From the NCBI RefSeq assembly GCF_015471405.1, contig NZ_BLVZ01000017.1:62001-126000 (forward strand): a stretch of 64,000 bases of DNA. The letters are read 5' to 3'. A program made the position numbers and the translations under genes. The stretch's first letter is position 1, and the number at the start of each line of letters is the position of its first letter. This DNA comes from Pseudomonas cichorii. GTDB taxonomy: Bacteria > Pseudomonadota > Gammaproteobacteria > Pseudomonadales > Pseudomonadaceae. The notes below the pieces were generated by a model. The model worked only from the letters and a program-made list of their open reading frames with translations, was not told the DNA's origin and made no database searches. Of the stretch, positions 1-9,354 are shown in pieces.

Positions 1-1350
1 ACCATTGGCTATGCATTGCAGCCTATCCCTCGTGGCAGTTGGGTCAGGGAAGACCAGTTGCGCATGCCTTCTGCGCCTGCGCTGGACAGTCTGCCGATGT
101 CCGATGCGGTGCCGGAAAAAGAGGCTCCGCTGGAGGGGTACACGTTCGAGGGCTACCGTAACGCCGACGGCACCGTGGGCACACGCAACATCCTGGGCAT
201 CACCACCACCGTCCAGTGTGTAACGGGTGTCCTCGACTTTGCGGTCAAGCGTATCCGTGAGGAACTCTTGCCTCGTTATCCCAACGTCGATGACGTGGTG
301 GCCCTGACCCATAGCTACGGCTGTGGCGTGGCCATCACGGCGACTGACGCTTACATTCCGATCCGCACCGTTCGTAACCTGGCCCGTAACCCGAACCTGG
401 GTGGCGAGGCGCTGGTCATCAGCCTGGGCTGCGAGAAGTTGCAGGCCGGGCAGGTCATGCATGAAGACGACAGCTCCGTGGATCTCAGTGAGCCATGGCT
501 GTACCGGCTTCAGGATTCCAGCCATGGCTTCAATGAAATGGTCGAACAGATCATGGAACTGGCTGAAGTCCGCTTGAAAAAACTGGACCAGCGTCGTCGC
601 GAAACCGTACCGGCTTCGGAGCTGATCCTCGGCATGCAGTGCGGCGGCAGTGATGCGTTTTCCGGCATCACGGCCAACCCGGCGCTGGGTTACGCCTCGG
701 ACCTGCTGTTGCGTGCAGGCGCGACGGTGATGTTCTCCGAAGTGACTGAGGTACGCGATGCCATCTATCTGCTGACTTCCCGCGCACAAGACGAGACCGT
801 CGCGAAGGAACTGGTGCGTGAGATGGACTGGTACGACCGTTATCTGGCCAAGGGCGAAGCGGATCGCAGCGCCAACACCACGCCGGGCAACAAGAAGGGC
901 GGGTTGTCGAACATTGTCGAGAAATCCCTGGGATCGATCGTCAAATCCGGCAACAGCGCCATCAACGGCGTGCTTGGCCCTGGCGAGCGGTTCAAGAGCA
1001 AAGGGCTGATTTTCTGCGCTACACCAGCCAGTGATTTCGTGTGCGGTACCTTGCAGCTGGCTGCCGGGATGAACCTGCATGTGTTCACGACGGGTCGTGG
1101 TACGCCGTATGGCCTGGCCATGAGCCCGGTGGTCAAGGTTTCGACCCGTACGGAACTGGCCCAGCGCTGGCCCGACCTGATCGATATCGACGCCGGACGC
1201 ATTGCAACCGGTCGCGCGACCATCGAAGACCTGGGTTGGGAGCTGTTCCACTTCTATCTGGATGTGGCCAGCGGCAAGAAAAAGACCTGGACCGAGCATT
1301 ACCGTCTGCACAACGACATCACGCTGTTCAACCCGGCACCGATTACCTGA
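1..1350 (+). CDS. garD: Galactarate dehydratase, 5' end missing
   Basis: The frame is open from the first base, so the gene starts before the window. The visible 449 residues match the C-terminal catalytic part of the UxaA/GarD family, which dehydrates galactarate to 5-dehydro-4-deoxyglucarate. The family is usually about 515 residues, so roughly 65 to 70 residues of the small N-terminal SAF domain are lost at the edge. Conserved Cys and Gly patches are visible: HSYGCG, SLGCEKLQ, QCGGSDAFSG and the C-terminal TTGRGTPYGL. A short inverted repeat (1374-1401) follows the stop but lacks a T run. No other galactarate genes are visible. Confidence 0.9.
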   Translation, partial: TIGYALQPIPRGSWVREDQLRMPSAPALDSLPMSDAVPEKEAPLEGYTFEGYRNADGTVGTRNILGITTTVQCVTGVLDFAVKRIREELLPRYPNVDDVVALTHSYGCGVAITATDAYIPIRTVRNLARNPNLGGEALVISLGCEKLQAGQVMHEDDSSVDLSEPWLYRLQDSSHGFNEMVEQIMELAEVRLKKLDQRRRETVPASELILGMQCGGSDAFSGITANPALGYASDLLLRAGATVMFSEVTEVRDAIYLLTSRAQDETVAKELVREMDWYDRYLAKGEADRSANTTPGNKKGGLSNIVEKSLGSIVKSGNSAINGVLGPGERFKSKGLIFCATPASDFVCGTLQLAAGMNLHVFTTGRGTPYGLAMSPVVKVSTRTELAQRWPDLIDIDAGRIATGRATIEDLGWELFHFYLDVASGKKKTWTEHYRLHNDITLFNPAPIT

Positions 1351-1497
1351 TATCGGTGCTGTGCCCTGTTGCAGCCAAGGACCCTCTGGAGGGGCCTTGG
1401 CCGCGATAGCGGTATTTCAGGAAAACCTGCCTCGTTGCTTGCAAGCTCCTATGGAGTCATGCCGATCAGTCAAGGCATGAATCACTTTGGAGGCTGC

Positions 1498-2124
1498 TCA
1501 ATCCTCCACTTCGCCCAGCGCACTCCGCACATACTCCGGCGTCAGGCCGTTGTACCAAAGCAGGATCGTCGACACCAGAATCGTGACCAGCACCAGAAGC
1601 CCTATCGCCCAGATCGCTGCGGCATAGAGCGGTGCCTTGCCTTCGGGCAGGCGCATGAAGGTGGCTATGCCCATAAACAGCAGCATGGTCGAATATACCG
1701 AAGCAAGCCCCAGCACCAGAAGCGCCAGCCAGCGGCCTGGATACAGCCCTGCAAGGCCCGCAAGGAAAAAGGGTGTGGCGGTGTAGGTGGCGAAGCCAAT
1801 GCACTGATTGAGCGTCGCTCGGGCTTCAAAGGTGCGAGACATCCAGCGGATAAAGCCTCCCATCAGTATCGTCCCGAGCAGAAATGCCACATACAGCAAG
1901 GCACACAGCTGCAATGCGCTCCTGGTGCCGAGTTTCACGTTTTCACCTTCCGCCAGACTCCAGCCGACCTGAGTGGTGCCTATGTACAGGCAAATGACCG
2001 GTATCAGCGCCAGCAGTATCAAATGGGGCAGGTAGTGCCGTGGCTCCTGCTCCTCCTCATCCCGAATGTTTCGCCAGGCGTCTCTGGGTTGGGTGAAAAG
2101 TTTGACGATCAATGGCGTGTTCAT
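1498..2124 (-). CDS. Yip1-family integral membrane protein
   Basis: This 208-residue protein has about five hydrophobic segments after a short cytoplasmic N-terminus (MNTPLIVKLFTQPRDAWRNI). That N-terminus and the following membrane layout match the bacterial Yip1/DUF1282 family. The family sits in the inner membrane and has no settled biochemical role. The ATG is preceded by a GAGGG-type ribosome site. It stands alone on the minus strand between the dehydratase and small plus-strand genes. The family assignment is from pattern recognition; no catalytic residues can be named. Confidence 0.75.
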   Translation of the reverse strand: MNTPLIVKLFTQPRDAWRNIRDEEEQEPRHYLPHLILLALIPVICLYIGTTQVGWSLAEGENVKLGTRSALQLCALLYVAFLLGTILMGGFIRWMSRTFEARATLNQCIGFATYTATPFFLAGLAGLYPGRWLALLVLGLASVYSTMLLFMGIATFMRLPEGKAPLYAAAIWAIGLLVLVTILVSTILLWYNGLTPEYVRSALGEVED

Positions 2125-2346
2125 GGCGTATCCCTCGGCTCAGTGTCTGCCCGCAACTCTCCCTGTCTACTGCGGGCTCCCATCGGGTTTGATGGCGGCT
2201 GACTGAATGGTTTCACCCACCAGGACCGTCGGTTCCATGAACCCATTGAGTTTTCCTACTTCTCTGAACTTTCCGGCTTCTCGTGACCTCTTCTATTCAA
2301 GGGCGCCTGCTCGGCGGCCTCAGCTCAAACAGGTGGGAGGTTTCAA

Positions 2347-2586
2347 ATGCCTTGGATATCTGAAAGTGGTTTGTGGTTTTTTACGGCTCTGGTCGCACTC
2401 ATTGTGCTGGCCGATATATGGGCAGTCCTGCGGGTGCGTAAAAGCGAAACGACATCCAGCAACAAATTGTTGTGGATTATCGTGATTGTCGCTGTGCCGG
2501 TGATTGGTGTGCTGTTGTGGGTGCTTACAGGCCCAAGGCATATCTCAAAGCCCGCAAACCCGGCTCAAGAGGCCAGCAAGTACTGA
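2347..2586 (+). CDS. Small two-helix membrane protein, PLDc_N-like
   Basis: The 79-residue product has two transmembrane helices: one near the N-terminus (GLWFFTALVALIVLADIWAV) and one in the middle (LLWIIVIVAVPVIGVLLWVL), with a charged RVRKSET loop between them. This is the layout of the phospholipase D N-terminal (PLDc_N) domain family, here free-standing. A good GGGAGG ribosome site lies just before the ATG. The function is unknown; it is likely a small inner-membrane protein. Confidence 0.7.
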   Translation: MPWISESGLWFFTALVALIVLADIWAVLRVRKSETTSSNKLLWIIVIVAVPVIGVLLWVLTGPRHISKPANPAQEASKY

Positions 2587-2713
2587 TGCCAGACTTCAGG
2601 AGCACTTCGTCGGGTACGTGATGCGGGTGGATAAAACGTGATTTTCTGCAATTCTTCTGCAATGCAGGGATGCTTATATCCTCGCCATCACGAACCCGTT
2701 ATGGAGAAAACAC

Positions 2714-2914
2714 ATGTCGATAATTGCAAAGTGGGCGTTGCAGGTTGTTGCTTTGTTTCTGTTTGGCTGGATGGCGACCGTGGCAGCGCAATGGAGCAGC
2801 ACGATAGTCAGCGGCACCGGGAGTGATCGTCTGGCGCAACTGAACGTGAACGGCTCGGTCAGCGGCAAGCCTGCTGTCGCGCAGGAAACAGTATTTGCCA
2901 GTCAGGGCCAATAA
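2714..2914 (+). CDS. Small membrane-anchored hypothetical protein
   Basis: A 66-residue protein with one N-terminal hydrophobic helix (about residues 5-25) and a short polar tail rich in Ser, Gly and Val. The helix could be a membrane anchor or an uncleaved signal. GGAGA lies at normal distance before the ATG. I do not recognise the family. It sits between another small membrane protein and a minus-strand terminator, with no operon partner visible. Confidence 0.55.
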   Translation: MSIIAKWALQVVALFLFGWMATVAAQWSSTIVSGTGSDRLAQLNVNGSVSGKPAVAQETVFASQGQ

Positions 2915-2947
2915 GGGTTTTCAAAGGTCGTGCGCTTTTCGACAGGC

Positions 2948-2976
2948 AAAAAAATGGCCCACAACGCGGTGGGCCA
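2948..2976 (-). terminator. Rho-independent terminator on the minus strand
   Basis: TGGCCCA and TGGGCCA form a perfect 7-bp stem around an 8-nt loop. Seven A residues on the plus strand become a T7 run downstream on the minus strand. It would end transcription of the small minus-strand gene at 3162-3353. Confidence 0.75.
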
Positions 2977-3161
2977 AATGGGATTCATCAAAGGAGTGAT
3001 GTGAATGTACACAGCCAGAAGTGAAGAGGATGTGAAATGAATGTTGGCAAATCGAGAACGGGTCTCAGGGGCTCAATACCCGGAAAATAACTGGCTCAAT
3101 GCAGTAAAAGCATGCCCCCCGGAGTTTATCCGTCAAGCACCGGAGGGCGGGTGATGGGGTG

Positions 3162-3353
3162 TCAGGTTGCAGTGGCTCGTTCCGTTGCCGCTCGTCGGGC
3201 AGAGCGTGGCAGGGGATGAGGCGCATCTATTCGGGATTTCATTCGCTCTGCGAACTCTTTGGCTTCCTGCCAACTCCGGCAGGTCACTGGGTAATCGTCC
3301 AGCTTCACAACCCAGTTGGCCCCGTAATTACCTTCTTCAATTCGGATAAGCAT
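3162..3353 (-). CDS. Small conserved-looking hypothetical protein
   Basis: I place the start at the third in-frame ATG (MLIRIEEGNYGANW...), because GGAG lies about 8 nt before it; two earlier ATGs would add five residues. The 63-residue product has a compact front part with alternating strands and a helix (SWQEAKEFAERMKSRI) and a basic tail (RSARRAATERATAT). I do not recognise the family. A terminator in the right orientation downstream supports its being a real transcription unit. Confidence 0.5.
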   Translation of the reverse strand: MLIRIEEGNYGANWVVKLDDYPVTCRSWQEAKEFAERMKSRIDAPHPLPRSARRAATERATAT

Positions 3354-3596
3354 GGTACGCATCTCCATTTTGTAAGGTGAGCAGATGCCGAGTCACCGGC
3401 ACGGAAAGTTGACGCACGAAATCCTGCACCCAAAATCCCGATTGGGCTACAACAAATTACGTATCCCGATGAGCGTGTTTCATCTCCCTTGATCGGGATC
3501 AACGAGCCGTTCGTTTGTTGATAACATCCAGCGACCCGCACGCCAGAATCGGATTCTGTACGGGCAGTATTAAAACCAAAGGGACAAGGTCCGATA

Positions 3597-4205
3597 ATGG
3601 CCGATCAAAGCCAGCCGCATTTGCAGAATATCCATCGCCAGGCACTCAGCATCACCCGCCCGGACAGGGAGCGCCTCAATGGCCACGCTGGGCAGGTCAT
3701 CTGGTTTACCGGCTTGTCGGGCTCCGGCAAGTCAACGATTGCCAATGCGCTGGAGCAGGCGCTGCATGCCGAAGGCAAGCGCACTTATGTGCTTGATGGC
3801 GACAATGTTCGCCAAGGGTTGAGCAAGGATCTGGGATTCAGCGACGCAGACCGGGTGGAAAACATACGCCGCGTTGCGGAAGTGGCACGCTTGATGATGG
3901 ATGCTGGCGTCATCGTGATCACGGCATTTATCTCGCCCTTTCGCCGGGAGCGAGAAGTGGCCCGCCATGTGATCGGTGAGAGTGACTTCACAGAGATTTA
4001 CATGAGCACACCCATCCAGGTGTGCGAAGAGCGAGACCCCAAGGGGCTGTATGAAAAGGCCCGGCGTGGCCTGATTCCGAATATGACGGGCATCGATAGT
4101 GTTTACGAAGCACCCGAAAGTGCCGCAGTCATTCTCGATACCTCTGAACTCTCCGTGCCAGAAGCCGTCAGCCGGGTTCTGGCTTCGATCAGAACGCCAG
4201 CTTGA
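3597..4205 (+). CDS. cysC: Adenylyl-sulfate kinase
   Basis: CysC phosphorylates adenosine 5'-phosphosulfate to PAPS in the cytoplasm. The 202-residue length fits the family. The P-loop is WFTGLSGSGKST (about residues 36-47), followed by the LDGDNVRQGLSKDLGFS substrate segment and the lid region with ERDPKGLYEKARRG. It is not fused to a CysN GTPase, as it can be in other Pseudomonas loci. Its last 17 bases overlap the end of the convergent TauE/SafE-type gene, which is fitting company for sulfur metabolism, although convergent genes are not an operon. Confidence 0.92.
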   Translation: MADQSQPHLQNIHRQALSITRPDRERLNGHAGQVIWFTGLSGSGKSTIANALEQALHAEGKRTYVLDGDNVRQGLSKDLGFSDADRVENIRRVAEVARLMMDAGVIVITAFISPFRREREVARHVIGESDFTEIYMSTPIQVCEERDPKGLYEKARRGLIPNMTGIDSVYEAPESAAVILDTSELSVPEAVSRVLASIRTPA

Positions 4206-5022
4206 AGCCGATCATCCCCAGCATGATGGCCAGAAAGGGCCGTAGCAGCTCATCGGATATACGCCCGGCCATGTGGCTGCCCAGATAAATGCCGGGCAAC
4301 GAGCCCATCAGCAGCCAGCCCAGCAATTCCCAGTTCATATTGCCCATGCTTGCATGCCCAAGGCCTGCGACCAGCGTGAGCGGCACGGCATGGGCTATTT
4401 CCGTACCGACCAGGCGCCGGGTGGCCAGCAGTGGGTAAAGAATGAACAGAGCCACCGTACCCAGTGCGCCAGCGCCGATGGAGGTCAGGGCCACCATGGT
4501 GCCCAGGATCAGGCCCGTCACTACCGTCAGAGCGTTCAGGCTTGAGCCATTGAAGAACGAAAGCCCGTCGCCGCGACGGTGAGCAAAGGCCAGCAGTTTT
4601 TTCTTGAACAGCACCGCCAGCGCCGTCAATAGAAGGACGATGCCCAGTGCCTGCTTGATGATGGCGTTCAGCGCATCGGGGGCTGAGTCCAGCGTGCTCA
4701 GAAACCACAGGGTCAGCAACACCGCTGGCACGCTGCCCAGCGTCAACCAGCCTGTAATCTTCCAGTCGATGTTGTCGTTCTTTTTATGGACCAGTACGCC
4801 ACCGGACTTGGTGATTGCGGCGTAAAGCAGATCGGTACCCACGGCGGTCGCCGGATTGATACCAAACCAGAGCAGGATAGGGGTCATCAATGAGCCGCCC
4901 CCAACACCCGTCATACCCACGATAAAACCAACCACCAGCCCTGCTACTACGAAACCCAGACCGCCGACATCCATATATGACCCTGTAAGACCTGTTGTCA
5001 GGTAAAAACTGGCGGGCAGCAT
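4189..5022 (-). CDS. TauE/SafE-family membrane exporter
   Basis: A 277-residue polytopic membrane protein of the TauE/SafE (DUF81) family, whose members are proposed to move sulfite or organosulfonates out across the inner membrane. The family signature is visible as GFIVGMTGVGGGSLMTPILL near the N-terminus and again in half-repeat form near TSIGAGALGTVALFIL. About eight hydrophobic segments are present. The start at 5022 is an ATG; a second ATG at 4974 (MDVGGLGF) would remove 16 residues. The substrate cannot be read from sequence. Confidence 0.85.
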   Translation of the reverse strand: MLPASFYLTTGLTGSYMDVGGLGFVVAGLVVGFIVGMTGVGGGSLMTPILLWFGINPATAVGTDLLYAAITKSGGVLVHKKNDNIDWKITGWLTLGSVPAVLLTLWFLSTLDSAPDALNAIIKQALGIVLLLTALAVLFKKKLLAFAHRRGDGLSFFNGSSLNALTVVTGLILGTMVALTSIGAGALGTVALFILYPLLATRRLVGTEIAHAVPLTLVAGLGHASMGNMNWELLGWLLMGSLPGIYLGSHMAGRISDELLRPFLAIMLGMIGFKLAF

Positions 5023-5075
5023 AACGATTTATGTTCTGAGCGGTTATGAATATGTAATCTAAGGTTATAACCGTT

Positions 5076-6884
5076 TTACAGGTTTTGCGCTTCGGGTGTC
5101 GTTTCTGTTGCGTTTAGCATGGTTTGATTGGGTTGCAGCCAACTCAACAAGGTATCGGCCTCCATGGGCCGGGCAATCAGATAGCCTTGCCCTTCATCAC
5201 AACCCCACTGCCTGACCAGCTTGCGGATGGCATCGGTTTCGATGCCTTCGGCCACTACGCAATACCCCAGTTTCTTGGCCAGCCCGATCAAGGCCTTGAC
5301 CAGGCGCTGGTCCGCTTCTTCAACCGTCAGGTTGCGCACCAGTGACTGGTCCAGTTTGACGGTGGTCGCGGGCAACTGTCGCAGGTAGTTCCAGTTGCTG
5401 TAACCCGTGCCGAAGTCATCGATCGCAATGTGCATACCCAGTTCGCGCAAGCGTTCAAGCTGGCTGCGGACCTCTGTCGGGTTCTGCATCAATGCGCTTT
5501 CGGTGAATTCAAGCTCGAAGTGCGCAGGTGAGATGTCATGTTTTTTCAGCAGCCAGATCACCCGATCAGTGAACACCGGCCCTGTCAGGTCGTCGGGCGT
5601 CACGTTGATGGCGACCCGGATATCGAAACCTTTTTGCTGCCAGCTTGCGGCCTGCTCAATGGCTGTCTGCAATACCCAAAGGCTCAAGGGCCGCATGAGG
5701 GCGGTCTTTTCTGCCAGTGGAATGAATTCGGCAGGGCCGATTGGCCCCAGCGTCGGATGGACCCAGCGCAGTAACGCCTCGACGGATGTACAGGTGCCCG
5801 AAGCCAGATCGATGCGAGGCTGATAAACCAGCCTCAGTTGATCGTGAGCATGCACGGCGCTGGTCAGTGAGCCGAGCAACTGGAATGACCGCTGCTGAGT
5901 CGCATCCATGTGAGGCTCGTACAAGGCCCAGCCCGTACGGCGGGCGCGAGCATCGTCAGCGGCGCTGATGACCAGGCGCACCCAGTCCTGCTCCGTAGCC
6001 TGGCTATCCAGAGGCACAATGCCCAGGCCGACCTGCATCTGCACCGGAATGCCGTGGCATATCACGGGAGATTGAAGGTCTTCGATGATGGCGCGATAGA
6101 TCGACTCATCCGGCATGTCGCCAGGTAATTGAAAGCCGAAGCGTGTCGGGCTGATCTTATACAGAGGGCAGCTTGACGGCAGCATGGCTTGCAGACGATT
6201 TCTCATCGCCACGACAAGATCCTGAGCAAAGCTGTAGCCCAGCGCCTTGACGATATCGTTGAGGAATTCGGGGGTAATCATGTCGACGGCCACCAGGCGC
6301 ATCTCTTTACCGGTTTTCAGCGCCAGAAGAATGTCTTCTTCAAGGCGCAGACGGTTGTAGAGCCCGGTGGTCTGGTCGACGAAGCAACTCAAGCGCAAGT
6401 CGACGATACGCTTCATGACCAGCGCGGCCAGACGCTTGAGCATCCGCGCCTCGCGCTCGCTCATGGGCGCACGGGGAACCGTGTCGATGACGCAGAGTGT
6501 GCCCAGCGCGATACCGTCCTCGGTAATCAGAGGCGAGCCCGCGTAGTAGCGAATGCCCGGTTCCCCCGTGACGAGGCCGTTATCCTTGAAACGATCATCA
6601 AGTGTTGCGTCGACAACCTCCAGCGAGCCATCGCTGAGAATCGCGTAGGCGCAGAACGAGACGTCCCGTGGCGTTTCCTGAGCTTGCAGGCCAAACCGGG
6701 CGCGGAACCACTGTCGATGTTCGTCGACGATGGAAATCAACACGATGGGAGCCTGAAAGAACTCGGCGGTCATCGCCACGATTTCTTCAAAGACATCATC
6801 CACCGTGTTTTCGAGCACGCACAGTTCGGTAATACGTAGCAAACGTTGCGTTTCGTTCAGCGGAATAGGGGCGCCGGTGCTCAT
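5076..6884 (-). CDS. GAF-GGDEF-EAL protein, probable c-di-GMP phosphodiesterase
   Basis: The 602-residue product has an N-terminal GAF domain (about 20-160), a degenerate GGDEF domain (about 175-335) and a C-terminal EAL domain (about 350-590). The GGDEF signature is replaced by SPTRF, so cyclase activity is unlikely. The EAL domain keeps EALLRW, the N of INVTPDD, the E of ELEFTES, IDDFGTGYS, the K of VKLDQS and AEGIET, so hydrolysis of c-di-GMP is plausible. There is no membrane segment; the GAF would sense a cytoplasmic signal. The annotated open frame begins at a TTG nine bases upstream; the ATG at 6884 is the better start. Confidence 0.88.
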   Translation of the reverse strand: MSTGAPIPLNETQRLLRITELCVLENTVDDVFEEIVAMTAEFFQAPIVLISIVDEHRQWFRARFGLQAQETPRDVSFCAYAILSDGSLEVVDATLDDRFKDNGLVTGEPGIRYYAGSPLITEDGIALGTLCVIDTVPRAPMSEREARMLKRLAALVMKRIVDLRLSCFVDQTTGLYNRLRLEEDILLALKTGKEMRLVAVDMITPEFLNDIVKALGYSFAQDLVVAMRNRLQAMLPSSCPLYKISPTRFGFQLPGDMPDESIYRAIIEDLQSPVICHGIPVQMQVGLGIVPLDSQATEQDWVRLVISAADDARARRTGWALYEPHMDATQQRSFQLLGSLTSAVHAHDQLRLVYQPRIDLASGTCTSVEALLRWVHPTLGPIGPAEFIPLAEKTALMRPLSLWVLQTAIEQAASWQQKGFDIRVAINVTPDDLTGPVFTDRVIWLLKKHDISPAHFELEFTESALMQNPTEVRSQLERLRELGMHIAIDDFGTGYSNWNYLRQLPATTVKLDQSLVRNLTVEEADQRLVKALIGLAKKLGYCVVAEGIETDAIRKLVRQWGCDEGQGYLIARPMEADTLLSWLQPNQTMLNATETTPEAQNL

Positions 6885-7103
6885 AGAACTCAAGAATCCA
6901 CAGGTAGTGACTATTTGCCACTATGCGTGGCACTTTATCAGACAACCGCAGATGTTGTTTTGATCGCACGGCAAGAAGGTTTTCCGGCAAAAAAATATTT
7001 TTACCTCCAGAAGCCCTCCAGGACTTGCGGGCCGTGGCCTGCACCAGGAGGAAGGCCGTCGGCGTGAGCCTTACCGTTCGTCGACGAAATCGGGTGCTGG
7101 TCT

Positions 7104-7790
7104 TCAGTCCTTGAAAGGCTGATTCTTGTCCTGCGTAGCGACGTGAACCTCCTCCAGGACCAGTACCACTCCGGGGAAGTGGTTGATGTCATTACTCCAT
7201 GACTCCTTGCCTGTTCCTGAAAAGGTGCAGGCATAGGAGATATTTTGCTGCTTATCGCCGTTGAACTCATTCTGACTGTGCAGCCATTGCTTGAGTTGTC
7301 CCAGCAAATCATCGCCCGTCATACCTTGAACCTGTGCTTTCGGCAAGAACGGCACGATAAAGGTCGCCGCGAAATGACGGCTGGCTTCTCCCTTGAGTGC
7401 CAGCGCATCCCTTCTCGCCAATACCATTGCCGCCTTCACTACATCCGGCCCGCCGACCAATTGCCAGGCATGTTTGGCCTCGAATGCAAAATCCTCGTGC
7501 TTGTTGCTGATGTAAAGATCGCAACGCCCGCGTCCATCTGTTTCGGGTTTATCTATGTCCGAGTTCGCAGGGCGATGTTTGCGCGTAGGATATTCTTCAA
7601 GCGCCACCCAACCGAGCGACCAGGCCGCACCGGCCAGCGTACTGACATTGGCGCGCTCGTTATGCCACCAGCAGTTATCGTTATCGAGCATGTCGACATA
7701 GCGTTTGACTGCCTTCAGCCATGCGTCCAGTAATTCCTGAATGAAAGGGCAGTTGCTCTTGCGTGAAGTCCACTCCATGGATTTTCTCAT
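7104..7790 (-). CDS. Hypothetical protein with a PD-(D/E)XK-like motif
   Basis: I chose the ATG giving MRKSMEWTSRK; a longer TTG-initiated frame reaches 7841 and a second ATG lies at 7778. The 228-residue protein is soluble and rich in Trp. Residues around 89-106 read GRCDLYI...FAFEAK, that is a D-x12-E-x-K pattern ending a predicted strand, with EE at about 65 upstream. This is the layout of restriction-endonuclease-like folds, but it is a weak motif and enzyme activity is an inference. It is followed by a GAF gene upstream on the same strand, with about 65 bp between them. Confidence 0.5.
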   Translation of the reverse strand: MRKSMEWTSRKSNCPFIQELLDAWLKAVKRYVDMLDNDNCWWHNERANVSTLAGAAWSLGWVALEEYPTRKHRPANSDIDKPETDGRGRCDLYISNKHEDFAFEAKHAWQLVGGPDVVKAAMVLARRDALALKGEASRHFAATFIVPFLPKAQVQGMTGDDLLGQLKQWLHSQNEFNGDKQQNISYACTFSGTGKESWSNDINHFPGVVLVLEEVHVATQDKNQPFKD

Positions 7791-7856
7791 CAGTTGAAGG
7801 GCAGGTTTATCGCCCCGAGAGCCGCGACCGCATAAGCGCAAAACGAAAGCAGCGGA

Positions 7857-8459
7857 TTAACAACTCATCTCGCTCTGGCTTTCCAGCAACTGTTCATGCG
7901 CATACAGCGTGCTGCCCAGCAACGTGCAGAAAACCTTCAAGGTATCGACAGTCTCTGGATTGCCAAGCTTGGCCGGCAATGGATCAAGCCCGCATAACGT
8001 GCCGAAGAACACGCCATTCGGAAAAATGATCGGCATGGAGAAATAACTCTGGAAACCGTAAAGCTTCGGCACGGGATGGTTGGCATACAGAGGGTCTGTA
8101 GCCACCTCGTCGATCAATACGGTATGGCGGCTGGCGCGTATTTCATTGCAGATGGTGGTTTCAATCTCAAGCTCGTGACCGGGCTCGACACCGAACTGGA
8201 TTTCATCGCAGACCGCGCAGGCGGTCCAGTTGGTTTCCGTCACTTTGGCGATGGCAGCAAATCTTAAACCGGTCAGCCGCGTCACCAGCTTCAAAAGGCT
8301 GGATGTCGCTTCTATTTCACTGATTACGGCCAGTTCTGCAGCCGTCAATTTGCTGTTCAAAATGCTGTACTCCAAGGCAACGATGTGGTCGAGCCTGATG
8401 ATCTTTAGTGTGCCGTTTCGGCTGGGATTGATCGTGACATATTTACTCAAAGGCTTCAT
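7857..8459 (-). CDS. Stand-alone GAF domain protein
   Basis: A 200-residue protein with a short basic N-terminus (MKPLSKYVTINPSRNGTLK) and a single GAF fold from about residue 45 to 185, ending in MPIIFPNGVFFGTLCGLDPL, the usual last GAF strands. No output domain follows, so it either acts by protein contact or is a loose sensor module. The sequence resembles the N-terminal GAF of Pseudomonas sensor kinases (from memory). It may share a transcript with the hypothetical gene downstream at 7104. Confidence 0.75.
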   Translation of the reverse strand: MKPLSKYVTINPSRNGTLKIIRLDHIVALEYSILNSKLTAAELAVISEIEATSSLLKLVTRLTGLRFAAIAKVTETNWTACAVCDEIQFGVEPGHELEIETTICNEIRASRHTVLIDEVATDPLYANHPVPKLYGFQSYFSMPIIFPNGVFFGTLCGLDPLPAKLGNPETVDTLKVFCTLLGSTLYAHEQLLESQSEMSC

Positions 8460-8550
8460 GGCTTATTGAGGCCATGCGACAGACTGCCATGGCAAAAACG
8501 GCAAATGCCGGCGGGTCATCAAGACGCGCCGGCAGGGTTGCAATCGAGTA

Positions 8551-9195
8551 TCAGGAAACGGTCCGTTGCGGTGCCTTGTGAACCATGGTGTAGGCATAGT
8601 CGACGCCCATGCCGTAAGCACCGCTGTGCTCCAGAACCAGCGCCATGACGGCGTCGTAAGTTTCCTTGTGTGCCCAGTCACGCTGGTACTCAAGCAGCAC
8701 TTGTTGCCAGGTCACCGGAATCGCGCCAGCCTGAATCATGCGCTGTACCGACATGTCATGAGCTTCCTTGGTCGTGCCGCCCGAGGCATCGGTGACGATG
8801 TACACCTCGTAGCCTTCAGCCATGGCTTCCAGAGCCGGGAAGGTCAGGCAGACCTCGGTCCACAGTGCCGCGATGATCAGTTTCTTGCGACCGGTCGCCT
8901 TGACCGCTTCCACCAGTTTCTTGTCTTCCCAGGAGTTCATCGAAGTGCGCTCGATGGGCTGCTGATCGGGGAACACACCCAGCAACTCTGGCCAGATGTA
9001 ACCGCTGAAGCTTTCGGTTTCTACCGACGTCAGGATGGTTGGCACGTTGAACAGCTTGGCGGCCTTGGCCAGGCCTACGGTGTTGTTCTTCAGTGTCTGG
9101 CGGTCGATCGATTGTACGCCGAAAGCCATTTGTGGCTGGTGGTCGATCAGGATCAGAGCAGAGTTGGTCGGGTTCAGCAGTTCGAGTTTAGACAT
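8551..9195 (-). CDS. YcaC-like isochorismatase-family hydrolase
   Basis: The 214-residue product is a cysteine hydrolase of the isochorismatase superfamily, YcaC branch. Visible family marks are the N-terminal LILIDHQPQM with the catalytic Asp, the loop NSWEDKKLVEAV, and ALWTEVCLTFPALEA with the nucleophilic Cys, followed by VYIVTDASGGTT. YcaC proteins form octamers and their natural substrate is unclear. A good GGAAA ribosome site lies before the ATG. It diverges from the LysR gene at 9355, which is the likely regulator. Confidence 0.88.
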   Translation of the reverse strand: MSKLELLNPTNSALILIDHQPQMAFGVQSIDRQTLKNNTVGLAKAAKLFNVPTILTSVETESFSGYIWPELLGVFPDQQPIERTSMNSWEDKKLVEAVKATGRKKLIIAALWTEVCLTFPALEAMAEGYEVYIVTDASGGTTKEAHDMSVQRMIQAGAIPVTWQQVLLEYQRDWAHKETYDAVMALVLEHSGAYGMGVDYAYTMVHKAPQRTVS

Positions 9196-9301
9196 GATGA
9201 TTTCCTTTCAAGTTGATTAGTGCGAATCGTTAATGAGTTAGCCGCTTTGCCTGTCTAGCGTTTGCTTGCTGGCTTGGGAGTAAATTTACGGGCTAGCGGT
9301 T

Positions 9302-9332
9302 ATCGAGACAATTCCCTAAAATCGAGACTCAT
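9302..9332. promoter_or_regulatory. Direct repeat in the LysR/hydrolase divergent promoter
   Basis: ATCGAGACAAT and ATCGAGACTCAT repeat the octamer ATCGAGAC at a 19-bp offset, about two helical turns, just before the LysR start and within the shared intergenic region. LysR proteins usually bind such paired sites. This is a candidate operator only. Confidence 0.4.
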
Positions 9333-9354
9333 TGTTTCCAAATAAGGGACGTTC

